Positions 54,321 through 60,056 of a DNA stretch of 60,056 nt are shown piece by piece. Both the position numbers and the translations under genes were made by a program. Positions within the stretch are counted from its first letter, which is position 1, and every line of letters starts with the position of its first letter. This stretch comes from an uncultured Pirellulaceae bacterium (GTDB taxonomy: Bacteria; Planctomycetota; Planctomycetia; Pirellulales; Pirellulaceae), in assembly GCA_905480235.1 (NCBI GenBank), contig CAJQPP010000028.1, forward strand, positions 1-60,056, written 5' to 3'. The notes under the pieces were generated by a model, which did no database searches, was not told where the DNA came from, and saw only the letters and a program-made list of their open reading frames with translations.

Positions 54321-56126
54321 TTAGTTGCAGCATCCGCGACGACGGAACATGCGGCGTCCGCTACGTCCACGGCAACCGGAGGAAACCATGCAACCGTTTC
54401 CGCATGACGAACCACAACCGGAATCACAGCCATTGCAGCCGTTGGCTACTGTGTTGCCACAGCAGTTGTTGTTGGGTACGCAGACGGGAACTTCAACGGT
54501 CTTCGCAACCCGTCGGCAGACGGTTACCGGCACTTGCTCTTCGACTTGGTAAGGCACGCAAACGGTGTAGGTTTGCGTCTTTACTTCAGGTTCGCAGGTG
54601 TAAGTGGTGACGTTGTAAGTTTCGGTCTTGTCTTCGGGGACCATCACGCAGAAGTTAACTTGACGTTCGCGGGTTTCGTTGCGGGTTTTGCAAACGTTAA
54701 CCATACGTTGACGAGTTTCATTCGTGTAAGTCGTCACAGGTACGGTACGAGTGCGTTCTTCCGTACGGAATTTACAAACGTTGTAGGTACGAGTGCGGGT
54801 CTCAGGAACCATTTTGCAAACGGTAACCATGCGAGTGCGCTCTTCCTGTGTCATCTTGCAAACGTTGACCATGCGTGTGCGGGTCTCGTTGCGGTATTTA
54901 GTGACATTGCAGGTACGAGTACGCTCTTCTTGAGTCATACGGCAAACGTTAACCATACGAGTACGATCTTCGTTACGGTACTTGGTAATATTGCAAGTAC
55001 GCGTGCGTTGCTCAGGCTTCATTTCGCAAACCGTGCGAGTACGTGTACGCTGCTCTGGTTTGTTAACCGTGCAGTTGTAGGTGTACTCTTCGGGAACCTG
55101 ACGATATCGGGTGACGGTGCAAGGGACTTGCTCTTGAACCATATTGGGAACCCATACGCGGCAGGTAATTTGCTGAGTGCAGCAACCGCCACAACCATTG
55201 TTACAACCATTGTTACAACCATTGCTGTTGACGGTGCGAGTCTGCTCTTGCCAGCTACCAGCATCACGGCAAACCGTGCGGTTGATCGTTTCCTGGTAAG
55301 CTTCGCAACGCATGCGTGTTGCCGTGCGTGCTTCGGTTACAGGAACCATGACGGTGTAAGTTTCCTCTACCTCACGATTGTGAGGAACCATGACGGTGTA
55401 GTCCTGGGTCATCTCTTCGGTGTAAGGAACGCAAACGGTGTAAGCCTGCTCAACTTGTTCAGTTACAGGAACGTTTACCATGTAGGTGTTGGTCATTTGT
55501 TCGGTGTAAGGAACGCAAACCGTGTAGGACTGCTCAACTTGTTCGGTCACAGGAACGTTAACCATGTAGGTCTGCTCAACTTGCTCGTTGTGAGGCACGT
55601 TGACAACGTAATCCTGAGACATCTCTTCGTTGTAAGGAACTTGAACACTGTAGGTCTGTGTTTGCTGCGTGGTAACAGGAACACAAACCGTGTAATCTTG
55701 GGAAACTTGCTCAGTGTAAGGAACACAGACGGTGTACTGCTCAGTACGCGTCTGGGTGGTAGGCACGTTTACTGTATAGGTACGTGTCTTTTCCTCGGTA
55801 ACAGGTACGCGGTTATAAACCGTGTACTCTCTAGTTCGCTCTTCATTGCGATACTTAGTGCGGGTTACGGTTCTCATTTCCGTAGCCATTTCATTGCTGT
55901 AAACGGTACGGGTTTGGTATTGAATCGTTGAACCACAGCAGCCGCTGCCATCCACCATTCCACCGCCACCATTACATCCTCCACCACACGGATCGGCTGC
56001 CGCGGATGCACAGGGGCTTCCGCAAGGACTAACTACTTGTCCACAGCCGCAGTTGTCCGCGTTGGTTGAAACTGGCGAAAACGCAAACAGAGCGACCGCC
56101 ACAAAACCAAACAAACGTTGCGACAT
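54321..56126 (-). CDS. YTV-repeat cysteine-rich wall/surface protein
   Basis: 601 residues from ATG 56126, with GGAGG 7 bases upstream and a signal peptide directly after (LFGFVAVALFAFSPVSTNAD). A Cys/Gly-rich region (26-65) is followed by about twelve 14-residue repeats at about 100-268, of the form xYTVCVPYTEQxxQ (the YTV motif). A Cys/Asn-rich linker (285-325, GCNNGCNNGCGGCC) comes next, then about twelve further 14-residue repeats at about 356-525, RTRMVNVCKMTQEE-like and rich in Arg. The end is again Cys-rich with a basic tail (GRRMFRRRGCC). YTV proteins were described in Rhodopirellula-type planctomycetes as cysteine-rich, probable disulfide-linked wall components. It is monocistronic, with its own strong terminator. 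Confidence 0.92.
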   Translation of the reverse strand: MSQRLFGFVAVALFAFSPVSTNADNCGCGQVVSPCGSPCASAAADPCGGGCNGGGGMVDGSGCCGSTIQYQTRTVYSNEMATEMRTVTRTKYRNEERTREYTVYNRVPVTEEKTRTYTVNVPTTQTRTEQYTVCVPYTEQVSQDYTVCVPVTTQQTQTYSVQVPYNEEMSQDYVVNVPHNEQVEQTYMVNVPVTEQVEQSYTVCVPYTEQMTNTYMVNVPVTEQVEQAYTVCVPYTEEMTQDYTVMVPHNREVEETYTVMVPVTEARTATRMRCEAYQETINRTVCRDAGSWQEQTRTVNSNGCNNGCNNGCGGCCTQQITCRVWVPNMVQEQVPCTVTRYRQVPEEYTYNCTVNKPEQRTRTRTVCEMKPEQRTRTCNITKYRNEDRTRMVNVCRMTQEERTRTCNVTKYRNETRTRMVNVCKMTQEERTRMVTVCKMVPETRTRTYNVCKFRTEERTRTVPVTTYTNETRQRMVNVCKTRNETRERQVNFCVMVPEDKTETYNVTTYTCEPEVKTQTYTVCVPYQVEEQVPVTVCRRVAKTVEVPVCVPNNNCCGNTVANGCNGCDSGCGSSCGNGCMVSSGCRGRSGRRMFRRRGCCN

Positions 56127-56634
56127 CAATATCCTCCCTCGAAACGAGAAATCTAAACAATTCTGACAAAAAAAGGACCTGTAGCTATGGCTGCACAGCC
56201 ATAAAGGACCACCTGATAAACAAAAAAATCTCACATAAAAGCCATGAAGCTTTTAAGAGAGTTCAGTCTTATTAAAACGATTTGAAGAGGCCCGACCGCG
56301 GACTTCATTAATCGGTGTGTGACATGCGTTTTAGTGGCGATCCAAGGCACTTAATCGAAGCCTTAAAACCCTCGCGTTTTACGCCGTCGGGATGATCGCC
56401 AAAGTCTACGTGTTGACTGTAGACGACGCATTTTACCCTTGCAATTTTGCATGTCAACGCGCTGCGATCCGGGTTTAACGGTTTATTCCATATAAATTAC
56501 GCAAGCCCCTAATTGATTGAATCCTAGCTTGCGTCATGGAAGCTGCCGGCAATTTCTTGGGTCCCGCGGTTTTTTTGAAATCCTCCCCGCGATCACTTAC
56601 GGGCAAAGCATGCCCGAAACGCAATACTCCCAAT
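56127..56634. promoter_or_regulatory. Upstream region of the YTV gene with a leader hairpin
   Basis: About 510 bases that should hold the YTV gene promoter. A perfect hairpin TATGGCTG-CA-CAGCCATA lies at 56186-56203, 60-78 bases before the ATG and probably in the mRNA leader. It is flanked by AAAGGACC direct repeats (56173-56180 and 56204-56211). Such a leader stem could stabilise the transcript; this is inference. Nothing else is recognised up to the next terminator. Confidence 0.45.
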
Positions 56635-56670
56635 AAAAAAACCCTCGCCCGCAGTTTTGCGGACGAGGGC
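56635..56670 (-). terminator. Rho-independent terminator of the BNR-propeller gene
   Basis: On the minus strand, CCCTCG-CCGCA-type arms (56642-56653 with 56658-56669, one internal mismatch) are followed by T7. The stem lies about 30 bases after the stop of the large gene to the right. Confidence 0.85.
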
Positions 56671-56699
56671 AACATTTTGGTGTTCAAAAAAAGATTCGA

Positions 56700-59600
56700 T
56701 CAGTCGTCAATTTCTGACTCTTCTCCGGCTCCTGTCAGATCTTTCATCAGCTCCCACTCTTCCTGAGTAACGGCTGCCGCCGGCATCGCCGGATCCTGCT
56801 GAATTTCTAACACCTGTTTAAATTCACGCCCTCCGACGGTCAAAGTGACGAGGTACTGACCGGCAGGAACACCGCCGCCAAAACCGCCGCCGCGGCGACC
56901 ACCTCGTCGCTGCTGACCCCCATCTTGTGGCTGGCGTCGCAAATCCCACACCGCACGATGTAAACCTTTTGAGGCATCCGCTTCCAGCGTACGAATCAAC
57001 TCGCCTTTGAGGTCATGAATGGTCAGACTTGCGTCCCGCGCGTCTTCATTGATGTAGTAGAAAATCTCCGCATCACTGTCCGGATTTTCACCCACAAAAG
57101 CACGCGTTCCCGCGCTCCCTTTTTCCGCACCGCGACGCCACCTCACGACCTTGTTGGGTGCCATGAGAGTGACCGGCGCTTTCATCGCCTCATCGGACAA
57201 CTCTCTCAAGCCGCTGATATCGCAGACCCACAAACTGCGTCCGTGAGTACCCGCGACAATTTCACCCGAGGTCGGGTGAATGGCAAATTCATGGACGGCG
57301 ACGGTTGGCAAACCACCCTGGAAACGCGTCCAAGATTTACCGCGGTCGACAGAGACCCAAGCTGAAAATTCACAACCTAAAAATAGCAGGTTTTCATTTT
57401 CAATATCTTCGCGTAACACCCGGGTGCAACCGGCTGAAGTGGGCAGATTAGCTCGAATACTATCCCAGGTCTTTCCGTAATTCTCGCTGATAAACAAATA
57501 GGGTTCATCATCATTACTGCGATGCCCGTCGAGCGTAAGATAAACGCGACCCGCTTTATGATTCGAAGCTTCAATCGAACTGACCCAACGGGGTCCAGGT
57601 ACGAGGTTACCCAGGCTCTTCTCGTTTCCTTTTTCCGGAGCAGCACTCGGTGGATCCGCATCCGCCGTTTTACCGGCAGTTTTACTAACCCGCTTTGCTT
57701 CAAAATCAAATGATCTTCGCCCAGCAAAATCTAGCTCGCCGGTCATTTTTTCGTCTTTAACGTCGGCGTCAAAGGTCATCTCAAATCGATCGGTTTCCAC
57801 AAGAATTTCGACTTTCCCGTCCTTGAAAGTCCCTTCTGAAATTTCATTTTCGTTACTCATCATCTCCACGAAGCCCTTAACGTTGCCGTCTTTGTTTCGC
57901 GTCAATGTCATTTTCAGTTTCGCACGGTCCCCTTGCATAAAGCCGGAATCGGAGATGATCTTTCCTTCCCACTCCCCGGTCACCGCGTCGTCAACATCGG
58001 CAGGTTGCTCAGTTGGCTCGTCTGCCTTGGGTTGAGTCGCATCCTGTTTCTCTTCGGTGGCCTTTGTTTCCGGTGGGGGATCGGCTTTTTTCTCCGCAGG
58101 AGCTTCATCCTCTGGCAGCTCAGCAGACGTCCGTTCCGCAGAGAACTCGACATCGAATTGTCCCTGACCAGCAGAAAGATTACCTTTCAGAACGCCATCG
58201 GAAACTGTGGCCACGACGTCGGCTGACATTCCAGATTCTTCACTGGAAACCTCCATCCGCAACTTCTTGGATTTTTCATCGTAAACCCCATCGTAGATTT
58301 CCATTTCGCCCATCGCGGAGGAAAGCATACCGGTGACGTTTCCATCCTCATCCATTTTCATTTCAATGGTGAACTCAAAAGTCCCCCCCATTTCTTCGGC
58401 TTCCATCTTTGCCGTCCAAATGCCCGTTACAGGGTCATCTGTTTCCTGAACGGTGACCGATCGATAGCCCGCCAATTGAAAAACGGGTGTCGAGGTTATT
58501 TCAGACAGGCGGTCATCAATTTTTTCAACATTGAAATCGACCTGTAGACGTCCCATATCAATTTGACCGGTGATAGCCTTTCCTTCCTTGCCAACTTCCG
58601 TTTCAAATTTGACTTCATCAAAATTGTCATTCGCGCCGGTGAACAGCAGCGAGCGGGTTTTCCCATCAAATTCAAAACTGCTCAAAGTAGAAACGCCTCT
58701 TGGCGTTTCAAACTCGCCGGATATAACTCCATCCGCATCACGTTCGATGGTCATCTCGACCCATCGTTGATCTTCGGGGATTTGATCCAACTCCAGCTCA
58801 CCTTTCCAAGTCCCCACCAATCCGGCGAGTGCTGCGTCAGCGTCATCGCTTTCCTTGGCCGTGTCTGGTTTTGCTTTTTCATCCATTTCTGGTGCTTCCG
58901 CTTTGGCAGCTTCCGCGTCACCTGTCTTATCGACTGGTTTCTCGGCAGGTGCTTTCGTCTCGGAAGACGCTTCTGCGGTCGCAGCAGGATCATTGCCCGA
59001 GCGGCGTTGCCCCCGGCGCCCACGGCGTCCACGAGGTCTTCGCTCGGCGGCCGCTTCCTCGGTCGCTTCCACAGCATCGTCCTCGGTCGTCTCCGCGGTG
59101 CCCTCATCAACTTCCGCCGCAGCCGCTTTTTCTTTCGCAGGCTCTGCTTCGCTGGTGCTTTTCCCTTCTTCAGATTCCTCGTCAGAGGCTTCCCGCTGCA
59201 CGAAGACTTCTTCCCAATTTTCACCGCCATCACGCGTCATCCAGACAGCACCGTCGGTGGTGCCAACGTAAATGACACCAGCGGTGACTGGTGATTCGGA
59301 GATGGCACTTCCAGCACCCCTATCCGTATTTGTAATTTCTGGAGATATAGCTTTGATTCCGTTTCCTTTGTCGAAAGAACGGAATACATAATTCCCAGCG
59401 CTATAGTGCATGGTGGAATTATGAGGTGAAAGAATAAAAGGCGTTTTCCAATTGAATCGATAACGCGTGCCCCGCGGTGCCCGAGGGCGAATGAACCCAC
59501 GATCTCCGGTTCTCAAATTATTGCGACCCATCGCGCCGTTTTGGCTTTCGAAATAGATCTGATCTTTGTCGTTAGGATCAACCAAGGTAATGAACCCGTC

Positions 59601-60056
59601 GCCTCCACCCACGCGGAACCAATCTGTATTGGTCGGGCCACCAGAACGGGTTTGTGCGGGTCCACCCCAACTGCCGTTGTCCTGCAGCCCACCGTAGACC
59701 TTGTAATCTCGAGTAGCATCGAGGCCCACGTGATAAAACTGACCAATAGCAATGTGGTTGTAATGGTCCCAGTTATCCATGCGGTCAAAGGTCACATAGA
59801 TGCCCCCATCATTACCGAGGATAATGTGATCACCCATTTTAGGGTCGATCCACATTGCATGGTTGTCCGGGTGGATGCCGCTGCCTCCATCGCTCTCGAA
59901 AGTCTCTCCCCCATCGGATGACCGATACAACGAGGTACCCAAGACGTAAAGATTTTTGTTATCGGATGGATCCACGCGAATCTGGCTGTAGTACATGGGC
60001 CGCGGATTCAACGTATTGATTCGTTCCCAACTAACCCCACTATCCTTCGACATGTA
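56700..60056 (-). CDS. BNR/sortilin-type beta-propeller protein with modular insert (N-terminus outside window)
   Basis: 1118 residues are visible and the frame runs off the right edge; the Met near 60053 is internal (Y-M-SKDSGVSWE). Blades of a BNR/VPS10-sortilin-like propeller are seen at both ends: SKDSGVSWERI, YRSSDGGETFES, WMTRDGGENWEEV, then FISENYGKTWDSI and WVSVDRGKSWTRFQGGLP. Between them, at about 57600-59200, sits a low-complexity Ala/Glu/Lys stretch with a basic RRPRGRRGRRGQRRSG patch, followed by three lipocalin-like modules (TWKGELEL, GIWTAKMEAEEMGG, GEWEGKIISDSGF). The C-terminus has a FlgD-like LTIHDLKGELIRTLEADA domain with a Gly/Arg loop. It is probably secreted; the function is unknown. 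Confidence 0.88.
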   Translation of the reverse strand, partial: YMSKDSGVSWERINTLNPRPMYYSQIRVDPSDNKNLYVLGTSLYRSSDGGETFESDGGSGIHPDNHAMWIDPKMGDHIILGNDGGIYVTFDRMDNWDHYNHIAIGQFYHVGLDATRDYKVYGGLQDNGSWGGPAQTRSGGPTNTDWFRVGGGDGFITLVDPNDKDQIYFESQNGAMGRNNLRTGDRGFIRPRAPRGTRYRFNWKTPFILSPHNSTMHYSAGNYVFRSFDKGNGIKAISPEITNTDRGAGSAISESPVTAGVIYVGTTDGAVWMTRDGGENWEEVFVQREASDEESEEGKSTSEAEPAKEKAAAAEVDEGTAETTEDDAVEATEEAAAERRPRGRRGRRGQRRSGNDPAATAEASSETKAPAEKPVDKTGDAEAAKAEAPEMDEKAKPDTAKESDDADAALAGLVGTWKGELELDQIPEDQRWVEMTIERDADGVISGEFETPRGVSTLSSFEFDGKTRSLLFTGANDNFDEVKFETEVGKEGKAITGQIDMGRLQVDFNVEKIDDRLSEITSTPVFQLAGYRSVTVQETDDPVTGIWTAKMEAEEMGGTFEFTIEMKMDEDGNVTGMLSSAMGEMEIYDGVYDEKSKKLRMEVSSEESGMSADVVATVSDGVLKGNLSAGQGQFDVEFSAERTSAELPEDEAPAEKKADPPPETKATEEKQDATQPKADEPTEQPADVDDAVTGEWEGKIISDSGFMQGDRAKLKMTLTRNKDGNVKGFVEMMSNENEISEGTFKDGKVEILVETDRFEMTFDADVKDEKMTGELDFAGRRSFDFEAKRVSKTAGKTADADPPSAAPEKGNEKSLGNLVPGPRWVSSIEASNHKAGRVYLTLDGHRSNDDEPYLFISENYGKTWDSIRANLPTSAGCTRVLREDIENENLLFLGCEFSAWVSVDRGKSWTRFQGGLPTVAVHEFAIHPTSGEIVAGTHGRSLWVCDISGLRELSDEAMKAPVTLMAPNKVVRWRRGAEKGSAGTRAFVGENPDSDAEIFYYINEDARDASLTIHDLKGELIRTLEADASKGLHRAVWDLRRQPQDGGQQRRGGRRGGGFGGGVPAGQYLVTLTVGGREFKQVLEIQQDPAMPAAAVTQEEWELMKDLTGAGEESEIDD

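Noticed and set aside
54534..55931. 465-codon plus-strand open frame opposite the YTV gene
   Set aside because: It mirrors the 42-bp repeats of the real minus-strand gene, which has a signal peptide, ribosome site and terminator. The plus frame has none of these and reads as Asn/His/Val-rich nonsense.
58563..59294. 243-codon plus-strand frame opposite the BNR-propeller gene
   Set aside because: The Phe/Arg-rich reading arises from the reverse complement of the Ala/Glu/Lys low-complexity insert. No supporting signals are present.

Overview
The window looks like a chromosomal segment of a Planctomycetota bacterium, most likely of the Pirellulales (Rhodopirellula/Blastopirellula-like). The argument is gene content. 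There are two pairs of planctomycete signature genes: PSCyt1/DUF1549/DUF1553 with DUF1501, and DUF1587/1592/1588/1585 with DUF1552. There is also a YTV-repeat wall-type protein, a DUF1559-type lipoprotein, tetrahydromethanopterin-linked C1 genes (fae and a methylene-H4MPT dehydrogenase), a formylglycine-generating enzyme, and Gram-negative envelope genes (LptB, a DcaP-like porin, lipoproteins). Genes are loosely packed with many 300-1000 base gaps, also typical of the group. I see no phage, transposase, integrase, rRNA operon or CRISPR array.

Layout. 1-4.4 kb: end of an AI-2E/PerM-type permease gene, a PP2C phosphatase, a DcaP-like porin, a LOG-family protein and a small coiled-coil protein. 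4.7-11.3 kb, all minus strand: a lipoprotein alpha/beta hydrolase; a probable DUF3302/HlyD-like/FGE operon; an ABC1 (UbiB/AarF) kinase-like protein. 11.7-15.0 kb: two paralogous secreted proteins facing each other across a shared terminator. 16-20 kb: rimI, then an ATP-grasp gene divergent from fae and a methylene-H4MPT dehydrogenase gene (formaldehyde oxidation/detoxification), then a zinc-ribbon membrane protein. 20.8-26.7 kb: an unusual signal peptidase I followed by lptB, a fused tRNA-modification protein (TrhO plus RluA-type pseudouridine synthase), and a nitroreductase.

27-31 kb is the most striking part: a Ser/Thr kinase with an N-terminal heme-NO-binding (H-NOX) domain that keeps the heme-ligand and propionate motifs, next to a co-directional GAF hybrid histidine kinase. 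Together they suggest a nitric-oxide-responsive phosphorylation locus. 31.6-42.5 kb: a complete ribose-type sugar ABC importer whose permease carries an extra domain, a secreted DUF4432 protein, and a PSCyt1/DUF1553-DUF1501 pair. 42.5-50.8 kb: an HTTM/VKGC-like membrane protein, a TPR membrane protein, a DUF1559-like lipoprotein and a HGSNAT/NagX-like acyltransferase. 49.4-53.4 kb: a DUF1592-DUF1552 translationally coupled pair. 53.4-54.1 kb: a six-copy 16-bp tandem repeat, then tRNA-Arg(ACG) with its own terminator. 54.3-56.1 kb: the YTV protein, built almost entirely of 14-residue repeats. 56.7 kb to the end: a large BNR/sortilin-type propeller protein interrupted by a low-complexity, three-module insert and cut by the window edge.

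All functional statements are homology-style judgements made by eye from motifs; no database search was run. Start codons were moved from the longest open frame where a Shine-Dalgarno-like sequence or the family's normal N-terminus supported it.
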